Shown: positions 7,401-16,298, counted from the first letter of the stretch. The stretch is DNA of 64,000 bases from Nodosilinea sp. FACHB-141 (GCF_014696135.1 NZ_JACJPP010000022.1:234388-298387); one strand, 5' to 3'. The notes: generated from the sequence alone by a model not told the origin. Translations and numbers: made by a program.

Positions 7401-8072
7401 ATGGCTACTGCGCTTGTGCAAATTGGACTGGTAGCCGCCTGGCTGGCAGTAGTTGGGGGAGTGGCTGAAGGGGTGCGTCGCACCGGCCGCTTCGCTACCG
7501 AAATTACCCGAAAAATCGTTCATATTGGGGCAGGTCACGTGATTTTACTGGCCTGGTGGCTCCATACTCCCGCCTGGATGGGCATAACGGCCTCAGTCGT
7601 GTTTAGCGGGGTGGCGCTGCTGTCGTACCGGCTGCCGATTTTGCCGGGGGTTGACGGTGTTGGCCGCAACAGTTTGGGTACTTTTTTTTACGCTGTCAGC
7701 ATTGGGGTACTGACGGCGGTTTTCTGGCCCTTGGGCCTACCGCAGTACGCTGCCCTTGGCATTTTGGTCATGACCTGGGGAGATGGTTTGGCCGCCTTGG
7801 TGGGACAAAACTTTGGCCGCCATCCCTACAAGATTTTTGGGAACCAGAAGAGCTGGGAGGGCAGTTTGACCATGGCCCTGGCTAGCTTGCTGGTGGTCTT
7901 GCTGGTGCTGGGGCTGACGGCGGGGTTCACCGAGGCGGTGTGGGCGACGGCTTTAGTGGTGGCGATCGCTGCCACCCTACTAGAAACGCTCTCGTTTTAT
8001 GGCCTCGACAACCTTACGGTGCCGTTAGGGAGCGCGGCCCTAGCCTACGGACTGGTGAGTTGGATGGGTTAA
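7401..8072 (+). CDS. Phytol/polyprenol kinase-like integral membrane protein (VTE5/SEC59 family)
   Basis: Predicted CTP-dependent lipid-alcohol kinase, probably acting on phytol or a related isoprenoid alcohol in tocopherol/chlorophyll salvage. The 223-aa protein has about six or seven membrane segments. Family motifs are TRKIVHIGAGHVIL (about residues 35-50), TWGDGLAALVGQNFG and NQKSWEGSLTM. The second of two adjacent ATGs is used. Substrate is inferred from cyanobacterial and plant VTE5 relatives; dolichol-kinase-like or phosphatidate cytidylyltransferase-like annotations are alternative labels for the same fold. Confidence 0.8.
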   Translation: MATALVQIGLVAAWLAVVGGVAEGVRRTGRFATEITRKIVHIGAGHVILLAWWLHTPAWMGITASVVFSGVALLSYRLPILPGVDGVGRNSLGTFFYAVSIGVLTAVFWPLGLPQYAALGILVMTWGDGLAALVGQNFGRHPYKIFGNQKSWEGSLTMALASLLVVLLVLGLTAGFTEAVWATALVVAIAATLLETLSFYGLDNLTVPLGSAALAYGLVSWMG

Positions 8073-8216
8073 AGGCGTGGGTGAGCCGGCGCCAACTTGG
8101 ATATCGTCAAGGCAATTGGCACTTCGTGATGGTGTGTTAATCGCTGGTTTTTTCGTACTATCAAGTAGTACAAGTTGTGCGTTGGTCGAAGACTGGCCCA
8201 GGAGTGGACAAACCCC

Positions 8217-8699
8217 GTGAATGCCTCTCCCTCTACCCTAGACCTCACCGATCGCGTGTTGACCATGGCCAAAACCGGGGTCTACCGCCAGTCGGTGTTT
8301 GAGGCCTTAAAACCAATTGCTACCCGGCGGCAAATTCGCGATGCGATCGCCCAGGCCAAACAGTTCGGTCTTTACACCGTCTCCGCCCTACGGGATGACG
8401 AGCTAGGTACCTACTATCAGGTTGAGGCGGCTAACTACGAATCATTTCAGGCCGCCTCGAAGACCCTAACTGCCAATGCGCCCTCAAACGACTTAGCCGG
8501 TCAAGTCGTAGCTACCCACGATGCTCTACGGGCCATGTTGACCACCGTAGCGAGCAGCACCCTAGGTTTAGCCGTTTTGGGTGGATGGTGCTTGCTCGAC
8601 GGGCAAACCCAGCTAGGCCGAGGGCTGTGGCTAGGGGCCATAGTTGCTGGAGGGCTGTGGAGCGTGCAGCGGTGGATTGCTCGCCGAGTGTTGGGGTAG
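8217..8699 (+). CDS. Hypothetical membrane protein with C-terminal hairpin anchor
   Basis: A GTG at 8217 with an AGGAG 12 nt upstream (8200-8204) is chosen over an ATG at 8175, because the residues before it look non-coding. The 160-aa product has a soluble N-terminal half (LTDRVLTMAKTGVYRQSVFE, then a KQFGLYTVSALRDDELGTYY segment). Two hydrophobic helices follow in the last 50 residues, separated by a short loop (LLDGQTQLGRG). I do not recognise the family. Located downstream of the phytol-kinase-like gene; a 144-nt gap makes an operon uncertain. Confidence 0.65.
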   Translation: MNASPSTLDLTDRVLTMAKTGVYRQSVFEALKPIATRRQIRDAIAQAKQFGLYTVSALRDDELGTYYQVEAANYESFQAASKTLTANAPSNDLAGQVVATHDALRAMLTTVASSTLGLAVLGGWCLLDGQTQLGRGLWLGAIVAGGLWSVQRWIARRVLG

Positions 8700-8880
8700 G
8701 CGGTGGATGGGTGGAAGAGTGGATGGGCAGGAGAGTGGGCGTAGGCGGGTGGAGGTGTAAAGTTCAAAGTGAAAAAGGCAAAATTTTGAATTCTCAATTT
8801 TGAATTTATCCACTCAGCATCTACATTTCCTCATTCCCCCATCTCCTCAACCTCCTCATCTTCCCCCTCTCCTACTTCCC
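8700..8880. repeat. Strand-skewed low-complexity intergenic region
   Basis: Between two convergent genes the plus strand is purine-rich with GGTGGATGG / GGGTGGAAG-type units (8700-8755). An AT-rich core follows with the direct repeat AATTTTGAATT (8780-8803), and then a pyrimidine-rich tail of CTCC/TCATC units (8820-8880). The two flanks are roughly complementary, suggesting a long imperfect hairpin or a degenerate palindromic element. Confidence 0.5.
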
Positions 8881-9828
8881 TCACCGCCGCGCAAACTCAT
8901 CCGTCGCCTCAATTAGCGCATTGGCAATGCCCGGCTCCATAGCTGAGTGGCCGGCCTCTTGCACCATGACAAACCGGGCTTCGGGCCAGACCCGGTGCAG
9001 TTCCCAGGCGGTAGTAGCGGGGCACACCACATCGTAGCGACCCTGCACGATGACGCCGGGAATATGGCGAATGCGGTCTACCTGGCTGAGGATATGATCG
9101 TCGGTGTCGAAAAAGCCTCGATTGATAAAGTAGTGGCACTCGATGCGGGCAAAGGCGACGGCAAACTCGTCTGCGCTGAAGTGATGCAGCAGGCCGGGGT
9201 CTTGTACGAGCTTGCTAGTGCTGGCTTCCCACACAGCCCAGGCGCGGGCAGCAGTCAGTCGTTCTTCAATGTTGTCGCTGGTGAGGCGGCGATAATAGGC
9301 TTCGACCAAATCATCGCGCTCGGCTTCGGGAATGGGGGCGAGATACTGCTCCCAGGCGTCGGGATACAGGAAGCTGGCTCCTTCCTGGTAAAACCAGCTG
9401 ATTTCTCGCTGGCGCAGGGTGAAAATGCCGCGCAAAATTAGCCCCTGGCAGCGATCGGGGTGGGTTTGGGCGTAGGCCAGAGCTAGGGTGCTGCCCCAGC
9501 TACCGCCAAACACGGTCCACTGGTCAATGCCTAGATGAACGCGAATTTTCTCGATGTCGCTGACCAAAGCCCAAGTGGTGTTGTCGTCTAAATCAGCGTG
9601 GGGCAAACTTTTGCCGCAGCCCCGCTGGTCAAACAGCACAACGCGCCAGCGCTCAGGATCAAAGAACTGTCGGTAGGTGGGGTTGCTACCACCCCCAGGC
9701 CCGCCGTGCAAAAACACCACTGGCTTACCCTCGGGGTTGCCAACCTGCTCTACGTAAAGCCGATGCCGTTCTGATACCGCTAGATATTCGGCATGGTAAG
9801 GCTCAATGGGGGGATAAAGTTGGCGCAT
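8881..9828 (-). CDS. pip: Proline iminopeptidase (alpha/beta hydrolase)
   Basis: Cytoplasmic S33-family peptidase that removes N-terminal proline. Oxyanion motif HGGPGGGSNP, nucleophile elbow GGSWGSTLALAY, acid in QGRYDVVCPA and base in EAGHSAMEPG are all present. FDQRGCGKSLPH is the family hallmark. The ATG at 9828 (MRQLYPPIEPY) matches the normal N-terminus and gives 315 aa; an upstream in-frame start at 9870 would add a non-homologous tail. Confidence 0.93.
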   Translation of the reverse strand: MRQLYPPIEPYHAEYLAVSERHRLYVEQVGNPEGKPVVFLHGGPGGGSNPTYRQFFDPERWRVVLFDQRGCGKSLPHADLDDNTTWALVSDIEKIRVHLGIDQWTVFGGSWGSTLALAYAQTHPDRCQGLILRGIFTLRQREISWFYQEGASFLYPDAWEQYLAPIPEAERDDLVEAYYRRLTSDNIEERLTAARAWAVWEASTSKLVQDPGLLHHFSADEFAVAFARIECHYFINRGFFDTDDHILSQVDRIRHIPGVIVQGRYDVVCPATTAWELHRVWPEARFVMVQEAGHSAMEPGIANALIEATDEFARR

Positions 9829-9869
9829 GGCAGTAGGTGGTGTTCCGCTACAGACGGAATGAGCCCACA

Positions 9870-10055
9870 CTATAGCCCAGCGATCCTGGCTCTGGTCAAA
9901 GCGGTTTGAAGACTTACTTCCTTCTCGATCGCAGATACACGACTAAGGACAGAGGAATGAGTCTGACTAGGTGCAGCGGTCTGATCAGAATTCTTGCTAT
10001 GGTTATCCCCAGGAATTATCGACGACTCCTGGGGTGAATCTTTACCACGTGCCAT
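9870..10055 (-). CDS. Doubtful small ORF upstream of pip (61 aa)
   Basis: An ATG-initiated frame (MARGKDSPQESSIIPGDNHS...) ends 42 nt before the pip start on the same strand. The product is polar, Ser/Gln-rich in its first half and helical (AIEKEVSLQTALTRARI) in the second, with no recognised domain. It could be a small gene co-transcribed with pip or a chance ORF. Nothing in base composition decides. Confidence 0.25.
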   Translation of the reverse strand: MARGKDSPQESSIIPGDNHSKNSDQTAAPSQTHSSVLSRVSAIEKEVSLQTALTRARIAGL

Positions 10056-10401
10056 TCCCCCGTGTGTGGATCGCGCTGGGTGGTAAACGGATTGTTTTTG
10101 AGGGGTTTGCTGCAGGGATTAGCCATAGCACTTACTGTTGCAGAGTTGTTTCTATCGTAAGAAATGTCACATTGCCCACGGGTGACTCACAGGCCCCTTT
10201 CCGCGTGATGTTGCAGCTTGTAACAAGTGATCTGAATCACACAACTGGTGGTGCGGTCTGTGCTGACCAAAAGATCGGACGAGAACGATGCGGTTTTTCA
10301 AATCTGCGCTAACATCCTCAAGGCATATAGAGGACGGGCAAAAAGGCGTTGATGCTTGACCGTCTACCGGTTCACCATACGAGTAATGGGCAGGAGTCGT
10401 G
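10056..10401. other. Gene-free stretch upstream of the SPOR-like gene
   Basis: About 350 bases without a convincing gene. The frames present are low-quality in both strands. It presumably holds the promoter of the plus-strand gene at 10402 and of minus-strand pip. I see no clear -35/-10 pair, palindrome or RNA gene. Confidence 0.4.
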
Positions 10402-11316
10402 ATGGCAATGCAGAACAGTTTGTTGGAGTTATGGAGTAGCTGCGGACGCGGGCTGCCCCTAAAAATGACAGCGGTGGTAGCGATCGCCGCCACTGCGGTA
10501 ATCAGCACAGCGTCTCAGGGTATAGCCCAAGGCTATGAAGTTGTGCCGCCGCTACCCGCTGGAGCGGTGCCCGTGCCTGGGACGGCTATGCCTCAGCAGG
10601 TGCCCACCAGCGGCCAGCAGTATTTAATCTACGTTGGCGACACCAGCGAGGCCACGCTAAGCCAGGTGCGTCTGGTGGAGCCGACGGCCTTTCGCACCTC
10701 GTTTCAGGGGCGATCGGTGATTCAGGCAGGGCGGTTTAACATGACCGGTAATGCTCAGCAGCGCATTACTGACCTAGGGGCTTTGGGGGTCAGGGCTGAG
10801 ATGGCCCAGGTGGCGGTGGCTGTGCCCTACTATTCTCAAACGGCTGCATTACCCAACAACGTCTACGCCTCCAACGGCGATTTGCCGCCCCTGCCCGATG
10901 CGGCGTTCTCTCAGGCTGCGGTGACGGCTGTGCCTGTGCCAGCCCTGCCGCCGGGTGTCGCCGCGGCGCCTTCGACCGCAGGAAATGTGGAATTTGGGCA
11001 AGAGCTCAACTATGGCGTGCCGGCCGCACCTCCCGCTGGGGAAATCATGGCGCCGCCAACGGCAGCTCCACCGATGACTGAGTCGGCTAGCGCACCCTAC
11101 TACGTGGTCATTCCCACCGACGCTTCAAGCTTAGGCGCCGTGAGTAGCCAAGTGATTCAGCTGGGAACCCCGCCCGATCGCGTGCAGCAGCGCACAGAGC
11201 CCCGGGGTCCCCATGTCGCTGTTGGCCCCTTTGCCGATCGTGGCCTGGCGAACCGTTGGAATGATTTTTATCGCCAAGCTGGCCTGGGCAATAGCCGGGT
11301 TTTCTTTGAGCGATAG
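10402..11316 (+). CDS. Secreted Pro/Ala-rich protein with two SPOR-like modules
   Basis: The 304-aa product has an N-terminal hydrophobic stretch (about residues 21-40, VVAIAATAVISTASQGIAQG) that looks like a signal peptide. A first module (QQYLIYVGDTSEATLSQVRL ... GRSVIQAGRFN) comes next, then a Pro/Ala linker. A second module (PYYVVIPTDASSLGAVSSQV ... GPHVAVGPFADRGLANRW) ends the protein. The sequences VIQAGRF and VAVGPFADRGLANRW resemble SPOR repeats, which bind denuded septal peptidoglycan, but the match is by eye. The ATG at 10402 follows an adjacent GTG. It is separated from nnr by a strong hairpin at 11345-11384. Confidence 0.6.
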   Translation: MAMQNSLLELWSSCGRGLPLKMTAVVAIAATAVISTASQGIAQGYEVVPPLPAGAVPVPGTAMPQQVPTSGQQYLIYVGDTSEATLSQVRLVEPTAFRTSFQGRSVIQAGRFNMTGNAQQRITDLGALGVRAEMAQVAVAVPYYSQTAALPNNVYASNGDLPPLPDAAFSQAAVTAVPVPALPPGVAAAPSTAGNVEFGQELNYGVPAAPPAGEIMAPPTAAPPMTESASAPYYVVIPTDASSLGAVSSQVIQLGTPPDRVQQRTEPRGPHVAVGPFADRGLANRWNDFYRQAGLGNSRVFFER

Positions 11317-11344
11317 AGACTGCTGGGCACTAAAACAATAGGAT

Positions 11345-11384
11345 CAATAGGCGCTCGGCCTCAATAAGGCTGCATCGCCTATTG
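11345..11384. terminator. Stem-loop between the SPOR-like gene and nnr
   Basis: CAATAGGCG (11345-11353) pairs perfectly with CGCCTATTG (11376-11384). An inner GCCT/AGGC pairing can extend the stem. Only a weak T-rich tail (TTGGTTTG) follows, so it is either a weak terminator or an mRNA-stabilising hairpin. Confidence 0.5.
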
Positions 11385-11400
11385 TTGGTTTGATGGGCCT

Positions 11401-12957
11401 ATGAGCTGTGAATTTCTCGATCGCATCGTTACCGTCGAGCAGATGCGGGCCATTGAGGGCCGCCTATTTGACGCCGGTATGCCCGTGGCCGCGCTCATGG
11501 AAAAGGTGGCGGGCCGCATTGCCACTTGGCTGGTGGCTCAGTTTCCGCTCCAGCACTACCCCCGGATTGCTGTGGTGGCAGGGCTAGGGCACAACGGTGG
11601 CGATGCCTTAGTGGTAGCTCGGGAATTGGCGGCCCAAGGTTATCGAGTGCAGGTGTGCAGTCCTGCCGAACGGTTGAAGCCGCTGACCGCTGACCATCTG
11701 CGGTTTGTCGAGTATTTGGGTATTCCGGTAGTGAAGGCGATCGCAGGGTTGGCTCCCTACGACGTGCTGATCGATGGACTGTTTGGTTTTGGCCTAGAGC
11801 GCTCGGTCGAGGGGGCGATGGCCGACGCGGTGGCGGCAATCAATGCAGCCGAATGCCCGGTAGTCAGTATTGACTTGCCCTCAGGATTGCACACTGACAC
11901 TGGTCAGGCGTTGGGTATAGCAGTGCAGGCCACCCACACCCTCTGCCTGGGCCTGTGGAAGCGAGCGTTTTGTCAGGAGGAAGCGCTAGCGTATTTAGGG
12001 CAGCCTCATCTCATTGACTTTGATATTCCCCCAACGGCGATCGCAGCTGTACTCGCAGCGCTGCCTACTATTCGCCGAGCGACTCTGCCCGCAATCCGAC
12101 AGCGATTGCCGCTGCCTCGCCAGGTCAATACTCACAAGTACCGAGTGGGGCATTTGCTGGTTGTGGCAGGGTCGCAGCCCTATGCCGGGGCGGCTTTGTT
12201 GGCGGCGTTGGGGGCCAGAGCAAGCGGGGTAGGAATGCTAACCCTGGCGGTGCCCGAGTCGCTGCGGTTAATGATAGTGGCTCAAATTCCTGAAGCGCTG
12301 GTGCTGGGCTGTCCAGAAACCGAGGCAGGGGCGATCGCTCATCTGCCTGACACCTTAGATATGAGCCGCTACAGCGCGATCGCCTGCGGACCTGGGCTGA
12401 GCCGTCATGCTGGGGGGGCAGTGCAGGCCGTTTTGCAGAGCCCGACACCGCTGTTGCTCGATGCCGACGGCCTTAACCTCTTAGCGGATCTAGGCACCAT
12501 TGAGACCTTGAAGCAGCGGCAGGCTCCCACGGTGCTGACACCCCACCGGGGCGAATTTAAGCGGCTGTTTCCTGAACAACTAGAGAATTCTGAAGACGGC
12601 GGTGCGGCGGCGCAGCAGGCTGCTGCCCAGAGTGGCGCGGTGGTGCTGCTAAAGGGAGCCTGTACAGCGATCGCCCACCCCAACGGCACCCTTTGGTACG
12701 TGCCCGAAAGCACTCCGGCTCTGGCGCGCGGGGGCAGCGGCGATGTGTTGACCGGCTTGATTGGTGGTTTGTTGGCTCAGGCAATGGCCTCAGATACCAA
12801 CGATGCCCTCGATTCAGCCTTGGATGCGGCGTTAGTAGGAGCCTGGTGGCACGGCCAGGGGGCTCGCGCCGCCGCCCGCGATCGCACCGAACTGGGAGTC
12901 GATGGCACCCAGTTAGTCCAATACTTGAACCCGGTGCTGGCCCAGGTGCTAGCCTGA
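11401..12957 (+). CDS. nnr: Bifunctional NAD(P)H-hydrate repair enzyme (epimerase + dehydratase)
   Basis: Repairs damaged NAD(P)H: the N-terminal YjeF domain (about residues 1-215) epimerises R/S-NAD(P)HX, and the C-terminal ribokinase-like domain (about 240-510) dehydrates S-NAD(P)HX using ADP. N-domain motif GLGHNGGDALVVARELAAQG is seen; C-domain motifs are TPHRGEFKRLFP and GSGDVLTGLIGGLLAQ. Length 518 aa is standard for the fused enzyme. The rhomboid gene starts 5 nt after its stop, indicating an operon. Confidence 0.93.
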   Translation: MSCEFLDRIVTVEQMRAIEGRLFDAGMPVAALMEKVAGRIATWLVAQFPLQHYPRIAVVAGLGHNGGDALVVARELAAQGYRVQVCSPAERLKPLTADHLRFVEYLGIPVVKAIAGLAPYDVLIDGLFGFGLERSVEGAMADAVAAINAAECPVVSIDLPSGLHTDTGQALGIAVQATHTLCLGLWKRAFCQEEALAYLGQPHLIDFDIPPTAIAAVLAALPTIRRATLPAIRQRLPLPRQVNTHKYRVGHLLVVAGSQPYAGAALLAALGARASGVGMLTLAVPESLRLMIVAQIPEALVLGCPETEAGAIAHLPDTLDMSRYSAIACGPGLSRHAGGAVQAVLQSPTPLLLDADGLNLLADLGTIETLKQRQAPTVLTPHRGEFKRLFPEQLENSEDGGAAAQQAAAQSGAVVLLKGACTAIAHPNGTLWYVPESTPALARGGSGDVLTGLIGGLLAQAMASDTNDALDSALDAALVGAWWHGQGARAAARDRTELGVDGTQLVQYLNPVLAQVLA

Positions 12958-12962
12958 AGGGC

Positions 12963-13595
12963 GTGAGTTTAGTTGCGGCTGCGATCGCCTTGTTTTCCTT
13001 CGACCAAATCGTGTTGCCCGATGGCTTTCGCCAGGGAATCTCGCTGCTGGCCTATCTGCTGGCGCTGATGTGGGTGCTAGCCGTGGTGGATTTTGTCACC
13101 GGGCGACGGGTACTCAACAAGCTCAGCATTGCCCCTCGCAGTTTGGATGGGCTGCCGGGGATTGCGGTGGCTCCCCTGCTCCACGGCGACTTTGGCCACC
13201 TGGCCGCCAACTCTGGCCCCTTAGTGATCTTGGGCACCGTAATTTTGCTTCAGGGGCTAGAGGTGCTGGGGCTAGTCACGGTGTTTTGCTGGGTGTTTAG
13301 CGGTGTGGGCATTTGGTTGCTGGGCCGTCCTGGCACCCGTCACCTGGGGGCCAGCGGCGTGGTGTTTGGCTACCTCGGCTATCTTCTGCTGCGGGGCTAT
13401 TTTGAACGCAGCCCAGGGGCGATCGCCGCCGCTGTGGTCGTCGGCCTGCTCTACGGCAGCGCCCTGTGGGGTCTGCTTCCGCTTCAGCGAGGTAAGTCGT
13501 GGGTGGGCCACGGCATGGGCTTTTTGGCAGGCGCGATCGTGGCTCGCAAGCTAGACATCATGCTGGAATGGGTAAGGAATAATGCAGGCTTTTAG
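12963..13595 (+). CDS. Rhomboid-family intramembrane serine protease
   Basis: Six-segment membrane protease that cuts substrates within the bilayer. Catalytic serine lies in HLGASGVVFGYLGYLLLRG and the catalytic histidine in WVGHGMGFLAGAIVA. The conserved HGDFGHLAANS (His and Asn lining the oxyanion hole) precedes them, so the active site is complete. The frame is open much further upstream inside nnr, so start choice matters: GTG at 12963 directly after the nnr stop gives 210 aa and begins just before the first membrane helix. Substrate unknown. Confidence 0.82.
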   Translation: MSLVAAAIALFSFDQIVLPDGFRQGISLLAYLLALMWVLAVVDFVTGRRVLNKLSIAPRSLDGLPGIAVAPLLHGDFGHLAANSGPLVILGTVILLQGLEVLGLVTVFCWVFSGVGIWLLGRPGTRHLGASGVVFGYLGYLLLRGYFERSPGAIAAAVVVGLLYGSALWGLLPLQRGKSWVGHGMGFLAGAIVARKLDIMLEWVRNNAGF

Positions 13596-13653
13596 CCTTT
13601 GCCAACAGAATTCAGTTCCTTCTTCGTTCTTTACTTTTTCCCTCGTTCGATCC

Positions 13654-13857
13654 ATGGCCGACTCACCTTCCCACTTCACTCCCGATGAGCTAGAGCGCTG
13701 GCGCTTTGGTTTAGCCCAGGCCAATTTGAACAACATCCTCTGCCATTGCCGCGACTGCGACGCTACCTGGATGGTTTCGGACGACGAAAATATTGCCTGC
13801 GCCTGCGGCAGCCGTCGGGTCGAGCATATCCTCTGCTGGCAATTCCCGGACGGTTGA
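13654..13857 (+). CDS. Small Cys-rich (zinc-ribbon-like) hypothetical protein
   Basis: 67-aa product starting MADSPSHFTPDELERWRFGL. The frame opens at 13582 inside the rhomboid gene's end, but the ATG at 13654 leads directly into plausible protein sequence. The second half holds CHCRDCDATWMV and CACGSRR: five cysteines and a histidine spaced like a small zinc ribbon (C-x-C-x2-C ... C-x-C). No function recognised. It follows the rhomboid gene on the same strand. Confidence 0.6.
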   Translation: MADSPSHFTPDELERWRFGLAQANLNNILCHCRDCDATWMVSDDENIACACGSRRVEHILCWQFPDG

Positions 13858-13895
13858 GTTTCCGTTAACTAAGCGGAGTCAAAGCATCAGAACTC

Positions 13896-14966
13896 TCAAG
13901 CCAAGAACGTCACTAGGGCTTGCAGCTTATCCCAGGCAGCTCCACTGGCCAGAATGTCTTGGGCCAGGCTGATGCCCTCGGCAAGGGAATCTTCTAAAGA
14001 TTCACCTTTTACCTTTTCGCCCACTTTCAGCGCCAGGGCCGCATTCAGGGCCACCACATCCTGCTGGGCCTGGGTGCCTTTGCCTTGAAGCACGGCGGTC
14101 AGAATGGCGGTATTCTCTTCAACCTCACCGCCGCGCAGAGCGCTGAGGGGCGCAGCCGCTAAGCCCAGAGCCTGGGGATCGATCGCGGCGCTCGTGACCT
14201 GGCCGTTCTCCACTACCGAGATATCGGTTTTGTCGCCCAGCCCGGCTTCATCCAACCGCTCGCGTCCGTGGAGCACGATCGCTTGGGGAATGCCTAGCTG
14301 GTTGAGCGCCTCGGCCATGGCAGGCACCACCGCCACGTCGTAAACGCCAATTACCTGGCCAGTGGGCTGCAATGGATTCACCAGTGGCCCCAGCAGGTTA
14401 AACACCGTGCGTACCTTGAGGGCGCTGCGTAGGGGAGCTACCGCTTTCATCGCCGGGTGCCAGCCTCGGGCGAACAGAAAGGTGACGCCCACCTCATCTA
14501 GCGCTGCTTTGACCCGCTCGGGGTCGGCTCCTAGGTTGACACCGAGGGCTTCGAGCACATCGGCAGACCCCACCTTGCTGGAGGCGGAGCGATTGCCGTG
14601 CTTTGCCACCCGAATGCCCGCCGCCGCTGCAACGAACGCCACGCAAGTCGAAATGTTAAAGGTGTGGGCCCCGTCGCCGCCAGTGCCACAGGTGTCGATG
14701 CAGGGGGTGAGATGGTGAATTTTGCCTTCGCCGCCGAGGGACTGCCCCTGAAGCACCCGCGCCATGCCCGCCAGCTCATCGGCGGAGACGCCTTTGGCTT
14801 GAAGCACCGCCAATAGCCCGCCCGACACCACCTCGGGAATCTCTTCGCTGAGCCAGCCGCGCATCAGGGTTTCGGCCTGCTCCTGGCTGAGCGATTCTCC
14901 TAGAATGAGGCGCTGCAAGAAAGCTGACCAATCTTGAACGGTGGCAGCGGTCATGGCTTGGGTCAC
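13896..14966 (-). CDS. trpD: Anthranilate phosphoribosyltransferase
   Basis: Transfers phosphoribosyl from PRPP to anthranilate, the second committed step of tryptophan synthesis. Key motifs: [17 protein letters not shown] (PRPP-binding loop), [21 protein letters not shown] and [18 protein letters not shown]. The annotated start is a GTG at 14966; an in-frame ATG at 14954 is an equally possible start, and neither has a strong ribosome binding site. 356 aa is normal. It stands alone, as trp genes usually do in cyanobacteria. No aromatic leader peptide like that of aroF is visible in the 250 bases upstream. Confidence 0.94.
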   Translation of the reverse strand: MTQAMTAATVQDWSAFLQRLILGESLSQEQAETLMRGWLSEEIPEVVSGGLLAVLQAKGVSADELAGMARVLQGQSLGGEGKIHHLTPCIDTCGTGGDGAHTFNISTCVAFVAAAAGIRVAKHGNRSASSKVGSADVLEALGVNLGADPERVKAALDEVGVTFLFARGWHPAMKAVAPLRSALKVRTVFNLLGPLVNPLQPTGQVIGVYDVAVVPAMAEALNQLGIPQAIVLHGRERLDEAGLGDKTDISVVENGQVTSAAIDPQALGLAAAPLSALRGGEVEENTAILTAVLQGKGTQAQQDVVALNAALALKVGEKVKGESLEDSLAEGISLAQDILASGAAWDKLQALVTFLA

Positions 14967-15230
14967 GGCTTAGTTTCGGGGTAAAGGACAGATGGCAAAT
15001 TAGCCCCCCTATTTTCTCTCAGAACGTCCGTTTACGAGCGATCGCCTTTCAGAGGAAGCGAGCACCCCTGAGCCAATGTATTAGCCAATTCCTTTTTCTA
15101 GAACGGCAACCGGGCGATCGCAGCGCTCCCTCAGAGCACCCACCCAATTTCTATTTGCTCTGTCAAGAGATAGACGCTTTAACCCGGTTTAGCCCCGTAT
15201 CGTAAAACCATTCATCGCCGGAGGATGACC

Positions 15231-15638
15231 ATGGCCACTCGCACTGCTGAAGCACCCCTAAACCCAGGGACGGTGTCCTCTGCCGTCGACAGTTACTTTA
15301 CTGGCTTTAACGCTGAAGATTACCGTGCTGTAGCAGCACTGTTTGCCGCTGATGGCGTTCTGCTAGCTCCCTTCGAGGAACCGATCGTAGGGACTGAGGC
15401 CATTTATACCTATCTGGAAGCCGAGGCCGTGTCTATGCGCGCCGTGCCGGTCGAGGTTGAGACCGAAGTGGACGCCGACGGCAACCAACGCGTAGTGGTC
15501 AGGGGCCGAGTTAAGACGCTACTGTTCACCGTGGGCGTGCGTTGGACCTTTGTGCTGACGGCGGCAGATACCATCCAGTCGGCTGAAATCAAGCTGATGG
15601 CATCGCTGCAAGAGCTAATGCAGCTCGATCGCGGCTAG
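15231..15638 (+). CDS. OCP C-terminal-domain homologue (CTDH; NTF2-like, carotenoid-binding family)
   Basis: A 135-aa NTF2/SnoaL-fold protein matching the C-terminal domain of the orange carotenoid protein. Text such as FNAEDYRAVAALFAADGVLL, PFEEPIVGTEAI and IKLMASLQELMQL follows the OCP domain in order. Trp105 (in VGVRWTFVL) aligns with the OCP Trp that hydrogen-bonds the ketocarotenoid; a second OCP Trp is replaced by Leu98 here. There are no cysteines, unlike the redox-controlled Anabaena CTDH. CTDHs deliver carotenoid to helical carotenoid proteins or OCP. A GGAGG directly abuts an ATG at 15225, so the second ATG at 15231 (6-nt spacing) is the likely start. No OCP or HCP gene is adjacent. 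Confidence 0.75.
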   Translation: MATRTAEAPLNPGTVSSAVDSYFTGFNAEDYRAVAALFAADGVLLAPFEEPIVGTEAIYTYLEAEAVSMRAVPVEVETEVDADGNQRVVVRGRVKTLLFTVGVRWTFVLTAADTIQSAEIKLMASLQELMQLDRG

Positions 15639-15648
15639 GTCCGATGCC

Positions 15649-16125
15649 CTAGGCAGCTTTAGGCACCGATGATTGACCCCAGGCGGCGGTGAGCAGCGAT
15701 CGCCCCAGGTTTAAATGCTGAGGCGCACATTGCCAGTCGGGGTGAGCCGTCAACAGCAGCGATTCTAGCGATTCGGTGTCGAACAGGTGCCACACCTCGG
15801 CCCCGGTCGAACGGTCGGCGATCGCGTAGCAGTTCTGGGCAATGCAGTAGATCGTCAAGCGATCGCTCATCCCAGCGGGCAGGGTCAGTTCTTGCCCAAT
15901 AGCTAGGCTTCTAAAGCTGCACATTGCCTGCTGAAAAGCCTCTTCGCTCTGAGTGGCTAACCCCGACATCGCTCGCAGCGATCGCGGGTCGCCGTTGACG
16001 CAGATCCAGTAGCGGCGCAGTGGGTCAATGCCCCTAAGCCAAGGTGATTCGTCATCTAGGCCATAGCGAGGTGCTAGGGATAGCTCAGAGAACATGACTT
16101 TACCAAAATGTGGCAAGCGATACAT
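15649..16125 (-). CDS. Hypothetical protein
   Basis: 158-aa soluble protein without recognised domain (MYRLPHFGKVMFSELSLAPR...). A second in-frame ATG at codon 11 (16095) is a possible start. Tryptophans and short beta-like segments (YWICVNGDPRSLRAMSG, LTIYCIAQNCYAIADRSTG, VWHLFDTESLESLLLTAHPD) suggest a compact fold. The last feature looks like a small domain binding its own C-terminus, but that is speculation. Convergent with the CTDH gene, with a 10-nt gap between stops. Confidence 0.6.
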   Translation of the reverse strand: MYRLPHFGKVMFSELSLAPRYGLDDESPWLRGIDPLRRYWICVNGDPRSLRAMSGLATQSEEAFQQAMCSFRSLAIGQELTLPAGMSDRLTIYCIAQNCYAIADRSTGAEVWHLFDTESLESLLLTAHPDWQCAPQHLNLGRSLLTAAWGQSSVPKAA

Positions 16126-16298
16126 TCAGCATCGTGTAATCACCCAACTTTCCTCAATACAGGGCAACAAAAGTATAAAAATCTGATATAAGCCTTTACG
16201 TTTGCTTATGAATAATTGCCGCTGTCATCTGGCCACATAGAGCCGCCGCTACGACGGAGCGGTTGGTTCCCCAAATGAAAGCGGCTGACTCAACTGAC

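Noticed and set aside
9971..10312. 113-codon plus-strand frame
   Set aside because: No domain, unusual Cys/His content, and no ribosome binding site; likely chance.
14967..15230. Searched for an aromatic leader peptide upstream of trpD
   Set aside because: No short ORF with clustered Trp codons or terminator/antiterminator pair was found, unlike at aroF.
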